Shown: piece after piece, positions 1-7,505 of the stretch
Position numbering within the stretch: the first letter of the stretch is position 1
Layout: every line of letters begins with the position of its first letter
Source of the DNA: Nitrospira sp. UBA2083
GTDB taxonomy: Bacteria; Nitrospirota; Nitrospiria; Nitrospirales; Nitrospiraceae
DNA length: 30,812 nt
NCBI GenBank assembly: GCA_002331625.1
Contig: DCZN01000098.1
Span: 27,466-58,277 of the forward strand
Direction: 5' to 3'
Position numbers and translations under genes: made by a program
The notes under the pieces: generated by a model
What the model was told of the DNA's origin: nothing
Database searches by the model: none
Seen by the model: only the letters and a program-made list of their open reading frames with translations

Positions 1-1815
1 GGATAAGAAATTCTCAATACCATTCCTGCCTGTCCGTGCCCCATCCACGAGGGACGTGATGACCCGCCCCAACCCAAGGTCATGCTCGAACGCAATTCCA
101 GCAACATGCACCTTAATGGCGTCCGGTTTGCCGCATTCCGGAAGGGATGGGATCGTCTCATCCTTGTTGATCAATGATGCGATCTCTTTGATTCGGTCTT
201 CGGCGTCAACATCCTCCCCCTCGCTCCACCAGGCCGATGTCGAAAACTCAGCCCGGAAGCCGTTCGCATCAGCGAGGAGCTGCGTCGGGGCGTAGGTGAT
301 TGCCGCAAACGGTTTCGGCGGCATGACGGTGACCCCCTTGATTCCACGAAGTACCTGATCCGCCTTCACCATTTTTGGTAGACCCATCAACGCAGGAATG
401 AGGCTTGGTCTCCCGCCTCCGACCATCTGACTCAACGTCACACCGACCGAAACATCCCCGTCATCCAGCACTGTGAGAGGGAACTTGGAACAGTCGAGCT
501 GATTCACCACGACGAGGACGGGCACCCCGGCGTAGGTGCGAAGCGCCAACGAGAGCGTCCCAGCGAGAACAGGGGATGCAGTCCCTTCCAGCGTGGCGCG
601 TTTCCCAATGCCACCTCCGATCAAAGGATCGAAGTGGACATACAAGATGGTGTTGGCCTCCACATCGATCGCGGCTGAATAGGTCAGCCCCTTCTCGCTC
701 CACGACGAGGCAACCTGCTTGAGCGTGACAGTTCCCCAGGCCGCATCAGGGCTATCCAACTCGACAGACAGCCCACCATCTCCGAGCAGATTGTCGCGCC
801 ATTGTTTCTCGTACAGCTTGCCGCGAAATCTGGTTGATTGGAACGAAACGGTCCGTTCATCGCTGGAGCGTTCATTGAACTGAGTCGTGAGCTTTTCAAG
901 CAGCGGCTTCCTGACAATGATGGCTGAATCACCCAATGCGAAATGCAAGCCGGCTGCGGCGGCACGGATGGCATAGGTCAGCCGACCAATCTCAGACTCC
1001 AGCTGTTCCGGCGGCACCCGAGCAACTGGTTTAGGCACAGAAGGGGCCTTGTCGCCATACCGGGCAAACATCCAGAAGCCCGAGTCGGTCATCAGAAACT
1101 GGGAGTAGCGTGCCACAACCGGCAGCTCGAACTTCGGGCTCGCATAGCTGATCTTGATCTGGAAGCCCTTCTCCTCATCCCTCAGCACCTCACTGCCCGA
1201 AAGCCCCAACACCAGGCGGTCCATTTTGGCCGTGGGCACTTTCACCACAAGACTCTTCTCGACTTGTTCAATCAATCGGTACCTGAGGTAGTCACGCATC
1301 GCCGTGACGCTTTGGAGTGGCAGCGAATACCAGGAAAGACGTGGATGGAGATCTCGAACCTTCATTCTGAACGCCAGCTGATCTTCAGGGGTGTCCGTAT
1401 CCAGTTCAGGCGGCAGGAACAGGAGGTCGCCCGCCATCGTGGCCTGAAACTGAAGATGGTTGGCAGGACTGGCAACAGCGACCTCCAGTTCCAGTTCGCT
1501 CCGGCCCGCCCTGCTGACCAGTTGGAGAGCTTCAATCCGCACCGACAGATCTTCAAACCCCTTCGGCGGTTGTGTCGGACTGATGACAAGCCCCTTGAGC
1601 AGCGACAGCAACTTCCCCATACCCCGATTCGAGATCCCGATACCCAGATCAGCAACAGCCCACCCACCGCCCTGCTGCTGAAGCTGGTCTTGCAGCGCGA
1701 GACTCTCATACACCACCCGCTGATGGTCCACGATCAGTTGGCCCTCCCGGTCGGAACCACACCCAAATAACACCATCACCCAGAGGGCCAGCAGCAAGGC
1801 CGGTTTACATCTCAT
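1..1815 (-). CDS. Large putative lipoprotein, C-terminus cut by window edge
   Basis: The reading frame is open without a stop from the ATG at 1815 to base 1, giving 605 codons, and it continues outside the window. The N-terminus is a lipoprotein signal: basic start (MRCK), a hydrophobic stretch, then L-F-G-C with Cys at about residue 19, so the protein is probably lipid-anchored and exported. The rest is soluble, with alternating strand-like segments and no membrane helices or motifs I can assign. A basic LEKL-type segment near the middle and the overall beta-rich look vaguely recall lipid-binding folds, but that is only an impression. No strong Shine-Dalgarno precedes the ATG; the start rests on the signal sequence. 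A 275-codon frame at 943-1770 on the other strand is its antisense shadow. Function unknown; the coding call is firm because of frame length and signal peptide. Confidence 0.8.
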   Translation of the reverse strand, partial: MRCKPALLLALWVMVLFGCGSDREGQLIVDHQRVVYESLALQDQLQQQGGGWAVADLGIGISNRGMGKLLSLLKGLVISPTQPPKGFEDLSVRIEALQLVSRAGRSELELEVAVASPANHLQFQATMAGDLLFLPPELDTDTPEDQLAFRMKVRDLHPRLSWYSLPLQSVTAMRDYLRYRLIEQVEKSLVVKVPTAKMDRLVLGLSGSEVLRDEEKGFQIKISYASPKFELPVVARYSQFLMTDSGFWMFARYGDKAPSVPKPVARVPPEQLESEIGRLTYAIRAAAAGLHFALGDSAIIVRKPLLEKLTTQFNERSSDERTVSFQSTRFRGKLYEKQWRDNLLGDGGLSVELDSPDAAWGTVTLKQVASSWSEKGLTYSAAIDVEANTILYVHFDPLIGGGIGKRATLEGTASPVLAGTLSLALRTYAGVPVLVVVNQLDCSKFPLTVLDDGDVSVGVTLSQMVGGGRPSLIPALMGLPKMVKADQVLRGIKGVTVMPPKPFAAITYAPTQLLADANGFRAEFSTSAWWSEGEDVDAEDRIKEIASLINKDETIPSLPECGKPDAIKVHVAGIAFEHDLGLGRVITSLVDGARTGRNGIENFLS

Positions 1816-2127
1816 GACGATTCTCAATGTGATAGTGACCGTAGTACTGAATGCAATACGGACTCAGCGCTCATTCGATCTGGATGGTACTTGAAGCCGC
1901 ACATTCATAGCGATGGTCAACTGGGGGAGTCAATGCTGAATTCGGTGCTCGTCGAACAGAGCTCTGCGAGGAATTATTGGGCGAAGTCAGATTGCCAGCT
2001 ATACCGAGACGTGCCTACAGACAACGTCGAACAGGGCATTGTGATCGAAGCTGTCTACGGTTAAGCACGCGATCGCGCTGGAGTCGGTTATCACCAGGCG
2101 CAGACCTATGAAAGCAATGGTACTGGT
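1816..2127. other. Intergenic stretch, no gene identified
   Basis: About 310 bases between the divergently placed lipoprotein start at 1815 and the end of the VapC-type toxin at 2128. Short frames here have no recognisable product. It must hold the promoter of the lipoprotein gene, but I see no convincing -35/-10 pair. Confidence 0.5.
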
Positions 2128-2547
2128 TCACTTGAACGGATTCCTGATTCGCAGTTTCCCAAACACTGCGCCATCCTGAAAATCCTCGGAGTAGAGGAGA
2201 GTCGTTCCAGCCACAAGAGCCGCTTCTAAAATCAGCGCATCCCAAAATGAGACTTTTGTCTTACGACTGCGCTGGATAGCCAAAAGTATCAAGGGAGTAT
2301 CTACTTGGACTATTGGAAACACCGCGAGATCCTGCACAGCCTTGAGTGCAGTATCTGGATCAAGTGGACTGGCCAGCTTCCGAGTCACGGACACATAGAA
2401 CTCTTGCAGCACCTGAGTGCTCAGAATCATTTGAGCCTTCAGTTCCTGGATTGCGAGAAGGGCTCGCGCACGTTGCTGTTTGACAGGAGAATCGGAATCA
2501 AACAAATAGACCAGCACATTCGTATCAAGAAATACTCGTTCCTTCAT
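2128..2547 (-). CDS. VapC-like PIN-domain ribonuclease toxin
   Basis: A 139-residue PIN-domain protein of normal VapC length. It opens with the family signature FLDTNVLVYLFD, and the four acidic residues of the metal-binding active site are in place: Asp8, Glu49, Asp103 (in FWDALI) and Asp122 (in SEDF). By family knowledge such proteins are Mg2+-dependent endoribonucleases that cut tRNA or rRNA and are held inactive by a co-expressed antitoxin. Its ATG overlaps the stop of the upstream antitoxin gene by four bases (ATGA), a sign of translational coupling in a two-gene operon. All catalytic residues are present, so it looks functional. The RNA target cannot be told from sequence. Confidence 0.9.
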   Translation of the reverse strand: MKERVFLDTNVLVYLFDSDSPVKQQRARALLAIQELKAQMILSTQVLQEFYVSVTRKLASPLDPDTALKAVQDLAVFPIVQVDTPLILLAIQRSRKTKVSFWDALILEAALVAGTTLLYSEDFQDGAVFGKLRIRNPFK

Positions 2548-2774
2548 CGCTGATGGAGGTCCTCACGGTTCCACTGCCGATTCCCCCGTCTTGTTTTTGC
2601 AGACTGAGACAATCGCAATAGATCATGGATCGCCTTTTCCTTTTGGGCCGTCATTCCAGCATAATCAGCCAGATAATCACGCACAACCGCGTTCACAGAC
2701 GTCCCCTCTTCCAGCGCCCGCATACGAGCACGCTTCAGCGTATCACCTTCAATCACAATGGTTAAATTGGCCAT
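2544..2774 (-). CDS. VapB-like ribbon-helix-helix antitoxin
   Basis: A 76-residue protein directly upstream of, and overlapping, the PIN toxin. The N-terminus (LTIVIEGDTLKRARMRALEEGTS) has the strand-helix-helix pattern of ribbon-helix-helix DNA-binding antitoxins: a short beta strand, then a helix rich in Arg, Ala and Glu, a turn at GTS, and a second helix. The C-terminal half is charged and would wrap the toxin. A good ribosome binding site (GGGAGGC) lies just before the ATG. Antitoxins of this kind normally repress their own operon by binding an operator near the start codon; no clear palindrome was found. Role assigned from fold pattern plus context. Confidence 0.85.
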   Translation of the reverse strand: MANLTIVIEGDTLKRARMRALEEGTSVNAVVRDYLADYAGMTAQKEKAIHDLLRLSQSAKTRRGNRQWNREDLHQR

Positions 2775-2901
2775 GTTGCCTCCCTAAGTACGCAGGATCA
2801 GTGTAGCACGGGTTCTATGTTGCAGCAATATTCAGCAGGCGAAAGAAGATGGCGTTGGGGTCGGGCTAACACTCACAACTCGGTTGACCGCAATATAGTC
2901 G

Positions 2902-2917
2902 AACCGCTTCAGCGGTT
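2902..2917. repeat. Small perfect hairpin between convergent-facing gene ends
   Basis: AACCGC-TTCA-GCGGTT forms a 6-bp stem with a 4-base loop in the gap between the antitoxin start (2774) and the M50 gene end (2999). It is not followed by a T-run on either strand, so a rho-independent terminator for the minus-strand M50 gene is possible but weak. Confidence 0.3.
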
Positions 2918-2998
2918 TACTGTGATTACGGGAACACTGGAGAAAGGTCACGCTTTGGTGAGGCCCAGCCCATTCAGTCCCACACTCAACACACGCGA

Positions 2999-3703
2999 CT
3001 AGACGCCAACCGCCCGATGTGTCTCGTAGGTCATCACGCCAAGAAATCCCGCAAGCAGGAGATAGTACGCCGCATAGCTCCAGCGTGTGGACGCAGCCAC
3101 CTCATAATACCGAGCTGATGTCGCGGAATGCGTCTGTCGAAACGTTGAGAGCAGATGGGGGATCGACAGCACGGCAAGCAACAACAACATCGGGCTATGA
3201 TTCCAGATGAACAACACCACGATCAGCGGTGCTCCAACCCACCATGTCTTCGGAGAAATGATGGACGTAATACGCCCCCCATCAAGCGGAGCCAGCGGAA
3301 TCAGATTAAACAGATTGAGCATGAGCCCCGCATAGGCGAGGGCCCGGAGGAGGGAACTATCCAGCGAACCGGCGGCATAGTAACAACCCATTGCCGCCAT
3401 GGTTCCGACAACTGGTCCGGCCATAGCCACATAGGCTTCCGTTTCAACATCCATCGGCTGCTCTCTTAACTGGATCCATGCGCCAACGAACGGGATGAAG
3501 GTTGGGGCACCCACATCTAGTCCGCGTTGTCGGGCAGCCATGAAGTGACCCATTTCGTGGCAGAAGATGAGGCCGACGAAGCCCACCGCATACCACCAGC
3601 CAAAGATAAAACTGTACGTCACCACGGACAGCAGCATGGTGCCGGAGGTCAATAACACCTTGCCGAACTTCGCGCCGGTCAGCAGGGCGATGAGCGTCTT
3701 CAT
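2999..3703 (-). CDS. Site-2-protease-like M50 zinc metallopeptidase
   Basis: A 234-residue integral membrane protein with both M50 active-site motifs: HEMGH at residues 49-53 in a hydrophobic helix, and NLIPLAPLDGGR with the zinc ligand Asp141. About five to six membrane helices. Family members cut substrate proteins inside the membrane, often in signalling. I chose the ATG at 3703 because it is preceded by GGGAG at proper spacing and lies 10 bases after the stop of the upstream DUF2167 gene; a longer frame up to 3769 would run into that gene. The first residues (MKTLIALLTGAKFGKVLLTSG) resemble M50 proteins whose catalytic unit is near the N-terminus. No PDZ or CBS domain is attached. Paired tightly with the DUF2167 gene, so the two products may work together at the membrane. 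Confidence 0.88.
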   Translation of the reverse strand: MKTLIALLTGAKFGKVLLTSGTMLLSVVTYSFIFGWWYAVGFVGLIFCHEMGHFMAARQRGLDVGAPTFIPFVGAWIQLREQPMDVETEAYVAMAGPVVGTMAAMGCYYAAGSLDSSLLRALAYAGLMLNLFNLIPLAPLDGGRITSIISPKTWWVGAPLIVVLFIWNHSPMLLLLAVLSIPHLLSTFRQTHSATSARYYEVAASTRWSYAAYYLLLAGFLGVMTYETHRAVGV

Positions 3704-3713
3704 GCCGCTCCCA

Positions 3714-4571
3714 TCAGGTCGATGGCGTCGTGGACGACCGCCCTTTGACCAACTTCCAGACCACCCCAATCAGCGCGGCGCCGGCGAGAAGAATCACCTT
3801 TTTAAAGGCAATCAGGAGGACGAGTAGTTTCGCGAAGAGACCGGATTTAAATGCGGCCCCGGCAACGAGCGCGGCAAGACCGACAGCCGCGACCTTGTCG
3901 GTCGTGCTGTTGAAGTCCGCATACCGTTTGCCTGCCACGAAGTTAAGATTTGATAACAGGCCGGCAGCGTATGGTTTCAGGGAAGACAAGTGACTCAAGT
4001 CAGCAACCAGATTCATACTCATGTAACCGTGTCGACCCAGCGCCAGGGTGTTGTAGTTCACCGTCGTGCCGCGACCGTCATCTGCCGTAATCGCCCATAC
4101 GACTTTATTTGTGGCTTTATCATAGTGCGGTTTCTCCTCCCATCCTCGGACCGTGAGTGTCGGCATGCCCATCTCACGCCGTTTCGCATTCGCCTCCTCT
4201 GTCCCTTCTTTGATGGAAGTGAGCATCTCTTCCGCATCCCAGTCCGCCGCATCATCATCCTGGACGTACCCCGCCTCGATGAATCGAATGACGACGAACC
4301 ACTCGCTCTCCCCTGACCGAGCCGTGACGAGCCCTAGCTCGGTGCCCGAAGGGAAATTTCCCATCTCTTTCAACACACGTTGGGTGTCTTGGGGCCCGAG
4401 AAACCGATAGTCTGCGGAGAGCGTAAGCGTCGCATGATCCCCGAGCGGCGCTTCAAGAGGCCCTGCCTGCCATGCATACGCGCTGTCGGACGACTGCGCG
4501 CGTGCCGAACCAGCTGGCCCACCGGCTACCACGACTCCCAGCAAACAGATACAGAGAATAATCCAATTCAT
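3714..4571 (-). CDS. DUF2167 family membrane protein
   Basis: A 285-residue protein matching the DUF2167 pattern: an N-terminal signal peptide ending near ARA (about 25), a domain with VVIRFIEAGYVQDDDA at about 93-108, the EEANAKRREMG helix and the GWEEKPHYDKATNKVVWA segment at about 142-160, and C-terminal membrane helices at about 228-273 with a basic tail. DUF2167 proteins are uncharacterised envelope proteins. The start at 4571 is chosen because GGAGGGG stands a few bases upstream and the signal peptide begins there; an in-frame ATG at 4631 adds 20 residues without a ribosome site. The gene is followed at 10 bases by the M50 peptidase, probably one operon. Confidence 0.85.
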   Translation of the reverse strand: MNWIILCICLLGVVVAGGPAGSARAQSSDSAYAWQAGPLEAPLGDHATLTLSADYRFLGPQDTQRVLKEMGNFPSGTELGLVTARSGESEWFVVIRFIEAGYVQDDDAADWDAEEMLTSIKEGTEEANAKRREMGMPTLTVRGWEEKPHYDKATNKVVWAITADDGRGTTVNYNTLALGRHGYMSMNLVADLSHLSSLKPYAAGLLSNLNFVAGKRYADFNSTTDKVAAVGLAALVAGAAFKSGLFAKLLVLLIAFKKVILLAGAALIGVVWKLVKGRSSTTPST

Positions 4572-4635
4572 AACCCCTCCACTTTCTTTCCGGAAAGGGT
4601 ACCACACTGTGAAGATGTGTACACTAAACACTGGA

Positions 4636-4924
4636 TCAGAAACTCAGTTGTTGTGATTCAGTCAACGTGGGCCTGTAAACCTCCCGTCGCATAGCCTCTC
4701 CGGTGGCTTCAATGCCGCTGGAGATATCGATGTAGATAAGCCCGGTAATATCCGATGGCAGTTCGATCGGACCCGAGTGAAGGAGGATGACCTTTCCATT
4801 ACGTCGCCCAAAGTGGCCGAGGAAGTATCCAAGATCAAACACCACGTTTTGTCTGGTGCGGCGCTTGAGATCATCCGAATCTGTCGCACGAACCTCCTCC
4901 CAAATTCCCGCTGCTCTCCAATCT
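4636..4924 (-). pseudogene. C-terminal remnant of a TIR-like (CAP12/PF10137-type) nucleotide-sensing protein
   Basis: In one minus-strand frame from an in-frame TGA just upstream of 4924 to the TGA at 4636 the translation has the conserved core of the predicted nucleotide-binding TIR-like family (PF10137, CAP12/Pycsar effector TIR): a D-D-L-K-R segment, then TRQNVVFDLGYFLGHFGRR, a strand KVILL, and IELPSDITGLIYIDIS. Only about 95 residues of the C-terminal part remain. There is no ATG start in frame; a GTG at 4845 would delete half of the motif, and the good ribosome site GGGAGGAGG at about 4894-4902 leads into a different frame. The N-terminal half is missing. In CBASS/Pycsar systems such domains act as NAD+-degrading effectors switched on by cyclic nucleotides. 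It lies 22 bases beyond the end of the inactive M50-fold gene, in the same orientation. Most likely a decayed gene; a sequencing or programmed frameshift is the alternative. Confidence 0.6.
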
Positions 4925-4946
4925 CAGACCCGTTCTCGATAGCTGG

Positions 4947-5687
4947 TCATTCTGTGACTCCTGGACGGAGAGTGAGCGCGGTTGACAAAATCGTACCGGA
5001 CAAGATTTTAGGGAGGGTGCTTTCGATAGTATGGATCACGTGCAGCTGCTCATCAAAGACGATAAGTACTACAAAGAGGAGCATTACATAACGTTCTGAC
5101 CGCGCCAAGGCCTCAGCCGGTTTGGGTAGAAGTAGCCCCCTGAGGATTAGGGTACCAGCGAACGGTGGGACCGGCACCACGTTCCATATTGCGATAAACA
5201 CATTGATCATCACGGAATACAACGCCATGACGGCAATCGGACGCAGAAACAGAGTAGCGAATTGGCTTGATGTTGCATCAACTTCAGCTGATTTCTTGAG
5301 CGACAAGGTTGGGTCGATTATCAAGATCAAGGTTAAGAATAAGGCACTCGCAATTGCCAGCAGCAGATTCGTCCCAATCCCTGCGACGGCTACGAGCGCC
5401 ATGTCTCGCCGAGGCTGGCGCATGTTCTGAGGGTCTATCGACATCACCCTGGGCCAGCCAAATAAAAAGCTACCTGGCAGCATCAAACAGAGCAGGGGCA
5501 AGATGACGGTCCAGAAGGGATGCATATGGGGCAACGGGTTGATGGTGAGCCGTCTTTCGAGTTTTGCAGTCGAATCGCCGCATTTCTCTGCCATCCATGC
5601 AAGCGCATATCCATGGAGGACCATCGCAAACAACAGCGGAAGCCCCATGTACATAAGCGCGAAAAGGATTTGTGCAAGGGCACTCAT
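4947..5687 (-). CDS. M50-fold membrane protein lacking protease catalytic residues
   Basis: A 246-residue membrane protein with the layout of the compact M50 peptidases (site-2-protease family): helices at about 5-32, 58-75, 97-122, 150-172 and 198-212. The motif normally reading HEYAH is HGYAL here (residues 25-29), so the catalytic Glu and second His ligand are gone. The second motif, normally NxxPxPPLDG, is NVVPVPPFAG (169-178), so the Asp metal ligand is Ala177. Only His25 remains. The sequence just after the first motif (AEKCGDSTAKLERRLTINPLPH) is well conserved in family style, which argues for a kept, non-proteolytic role rather than decay. A ribosome site (GAGGGGG) precedes the ATG. 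It lies 43 bases downstream of the TM-TIR gene, probably in one operon. Confidence 0.8.
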   Translation of the reverse strand: MSALAQILFALMYMGLPLLFAMVLHGYALAWMAEKCGDSTAKLERRLTINPLPHMHPFWTVILPLLCLMLPGSFLFGWPRVMSIDPQNMRQPRRDMALVAVAGIGTNLLLAIASALFLTLILIIDPTLSLKKSAEVDATSSQFATLFLRPIAVMALYSVMINVFIAIWNVVPVPPFAGTLILRGLLLPKPAEALARSERYVMLLFVVLIVFDEQLHVIHTIESTLPKILSGTILSTALTLRPGVTE

Positions 5688-5713
5688 ATTTTTGACCCCC
5701 TCTATTTACACAC

Positions 5714-5734
5714 ATGACCGTGGGCTCTGGTCAT
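5714..5734. repeat. Hairpin between TM-TIR gene and inactive M50 gene
   Basis: ATGACC and GGTCAT form a 6-bp stem with a 9-base loop over the stop codon of the TM-TIR gene. There is no U-tract on the minus strand, so it may be an attenuating or mRNA-stability element rather than a terminator. Confidence 0.35.
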
Positions 5735-6930
5735 AAGTTATGTGCCTTCCCTTTCGCATCACGATGCGTGGGGAGTGCGGATTCAAAAAGACATTCGTAG
5801 AGAGGTTCTCCCGGGGATAGCCCGGGTATCAATCCTTCCCAATCAGCGCGTCTGAATTGGGCCTCTTTGAGCTCCATTCGCGCCCTCCAGTAAGCGATAA
5901 GCTGCAGAAGCAGTGTTACAGTAAAAACAAGGACGTACGCGCAGACGACAAAACCGATGAACGTAAGGAGGCCGAGGAAGAACATGTGGCTTAAGAAGAC
6001 AGACGTTGCCGGCTCGGCGGTTAGGGATAAGTTCCGTGTCAAATTCCGGCCATGTATGATCACATCGAAGGCGCAAGCAGCCCACACGATAAGAAAACAG
6101 GTCCCACCAAAGAAGACTACTCTGCGCGATGACCCAAAGGAGAATGGGTGACAAAGCGCTTTCTTACAGAGGTACCATGTCGACCGATAATCGCCCCCAG
6201 TATGACGAAGAAATGTAACCAGTGGCCTGAACTGATGTAGGCGTGTTCGCTCAAGGCGAAATATTGGAAAATGTTTGAGTGTCGTGTCCGGTACGGAGCC
6301 ATTGTTCTCGGAGACAAGCAAGACAATCGGTTTGTGAGCTGCAGTAGCCCCAAATACTTCCTTTTCCACGAACGACTCATCGTCACCGGGCAAACAGACG
6401 AAACTATCGCACTTCTTAAGTTTCCCATAAACCTCTTTATTAATAACATCGGTTGCAGCACCCTGCTGGAAAGGGACAAGCTGAGGGTCCATCCCTTCGG
6501 CCTTCAGACACTGTTCCAGTTCTTTGGCAATATCACCTCGCAACGCGTTGTTAAACGAGATAAAGACCCCTAACTCACGTCGCGTCAACCACTTATAAGA
6601 GAGCAGGGCAATGGAGATGAGAAGCGTCACGACAGCGACGAATAAAACCCAAGCAACCGTTTCATAGTCTGTTTCCAATGCCTCCGAGAGGCTTTGGTTC
6701 ATTAGCCTAGTCGTATCCAGCCCGGAATCAGTCCCATGAACTCTGATTATTAGCTGGGCGATGCGTTCTGTTATGAATTCGACCAGAGATGCGAATTTAA
6801 TCCCTTTTATCACGGCTACTAACGGGCCAAAGGCTTCCCCCAACTTGGCAAACTCCTGTTGGAAGCTGATCCACAAACCTCTTAATTGTAATCTTAGCCC
6901 CTCCACTAGCTCGATCAGAACTTTGGACAT
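5731..6930 (-). CDS. Multi-spanning membrane protein with cytoplasmic TIR-like domain
   Basis: A 399-residue protein. Residues 1-85 are amphipathic and helical; a first membrane helix spans about 91-113; a TIR-like domain follows at about 119-243, beginning with the strand GVFISFN and containing the helix DIAKELEQCLKAEG, the strand DSFVCLPGDD, a VEKEVFGA helix and the strand KPIVLLVSE. This order matches TIR domains, where a Glu in the helix after the fourth strand is often the NADase catalytic residue; Glu189 or Glu191 would be candidates. Membrane helices return at about 271-293 and 311-347 (probably two). A 50-residue soluble tail ends the protein. It starts a minus-strand unit with the inactive M50-fold gene. 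TIR domains of bacteria serve in NAD+-depleting immunity or as signalling adaptors. The TIR call comes from pattern only, so it is moderate. Confidence 0.7.
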   Translation of the reverse strand: MSKVLIELVEGLRLQLRGLWISFQQEFAKLGEAFGPLVAVIKGIKFASLVEFITERIAQLIIRVHGTDSGLDTTRLMNQSLSEALETDYETVAWVLFVAVVTLLISIALLSYKWLTRRELGVFISFNNALRGDIAKELEQCLKAEGMDPQLVPFQQGAATDVINKEVYGKLKKCDSFVCLPGDDESFVEKEVFGATAAHKPIVLLVSENNGSVPDTTLKHFPIFRLERTRLHQFRPLVTFLRHTGGDYRSTWYLCKKALCHPFSFGSSRRVVFFGGTCFLIVWAACAFDVIIHGRNLTRNLSLTAEPATSVFLSHMFFLGLLTFIGFVVCAYVLVFTVTLLLQLIAYWRARMELKEAQFRRADWEGLIPGLSPGEPLYECLFESALPTHRDAKGKAHNL

Positions 6931-7501
6931 AAGAACCTATCTCAAAAGTGTTTGGGGAGCATGTGCTCAATATGTCCTGCCATGTCCTCTTCCCATGATC
7001 ACATCAAGTCTCGCCCACTGAGGTAAAAATTGACCTGTCGAGATTAAATCAATGGATGAGTTTGGGCACATGCTTTACCGTCTGCACACGGAATACTCCG
7101 TTATGCCAAGCATCAATTATGCCCACCACTCGCGGCACTGATGTACGTATTATCCATAGCTTGCGCACCTGACTGAGAAGCTGTACCTCTACCCAGGGAA
7201 TCAAATTCGATACACCCTGTATCTGATTTGATAATCCCCCATGGCTGGCCACCCCTGTGTGACAGTTCAGATTCAAAATGAGCCGCATGCTAATCACCAG
7301 CAACTCGTGCGATCAAAGGATACAATTTTGATCAGCAGACCCACCTATGTCCAGTGGGGGGGCATCTTAACTTGCCCAATGTCCTTTGAGGATGGGTGAT
7401 GGAAGAATCGAGGATGTTTGTGGAGAAACAGGGACTGGCATCGGCTGTGCCAGAGCCTGTCCCGTTACTTCAATCCTGGGTTTCGTCCAGGGTTTTGATT
7501 T
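6931..7501. other. Intergenic region with one unrecognised short frame
   Basis: About 570 bases with no gene I can name. A minus-strand 84-codon frame at 7049-7303 (contains GGLSNQIQGVSNLIPWVEVQ) has no ribosome site I trust and no recognised family; it is more likely non-coding. The region should carry the promoter of the TM-TIR gene at its left end and holds the toxin stub and REP-like element described separately at its right end. Confidence 0.4.
7424..7466. repeat. REP-like bulged inverted repeat
   Basis: GGGACTGGCA ... TGCCAGAGCCTGTCCC: outer arms GGGAC/GTCCC and inner arms TGGCA/TGCCA form a hairpin with a 6-base bulge and a 7-base loop. Length, GC content and the asymmetric bulge are those of REP/RAYT-type elements. 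It stands directly next to the premature end of the toxin stub, so it may mark the breakpoint that removed the toxin. Confidence 0.5.
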
Positions 7502-7505
7502 TCAC
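7469..7505 (-). pseudogene. Start of a truncated RelE/ParE-like toxin
   Basis: Overlapping the last codons of the addiction-module antitoxin, a GTG opens a frame reading V-K-I-K-T-L-D-E-T-Q-D followed by a stop. This resembles the first strand of RelE/ParE toxins (typically M-K-I-x-I-L-x-x-A), which sit exactly here in such modules. The rest of the toxin is absent and replaced by the REP-like repeat. Short, so the assignment relies on position and the beginning of the frame. Confidence 0.4.

Noticed and set aside
943..1770. Plus-strand frame of 275 codons
   Set aside because: Antisense to the lipoprotein gene that has signal peptide and an unbroken 605-codon frame; translation is rich in Arg, His, Gln and Pro as typical for shadows.
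7049..7303. Minus-strand 84-codon frame considered as a small gene or phage relic
   Set aside because: No ribosome site, no recognised family and no partner gene; kept only as part of the intergenic note.
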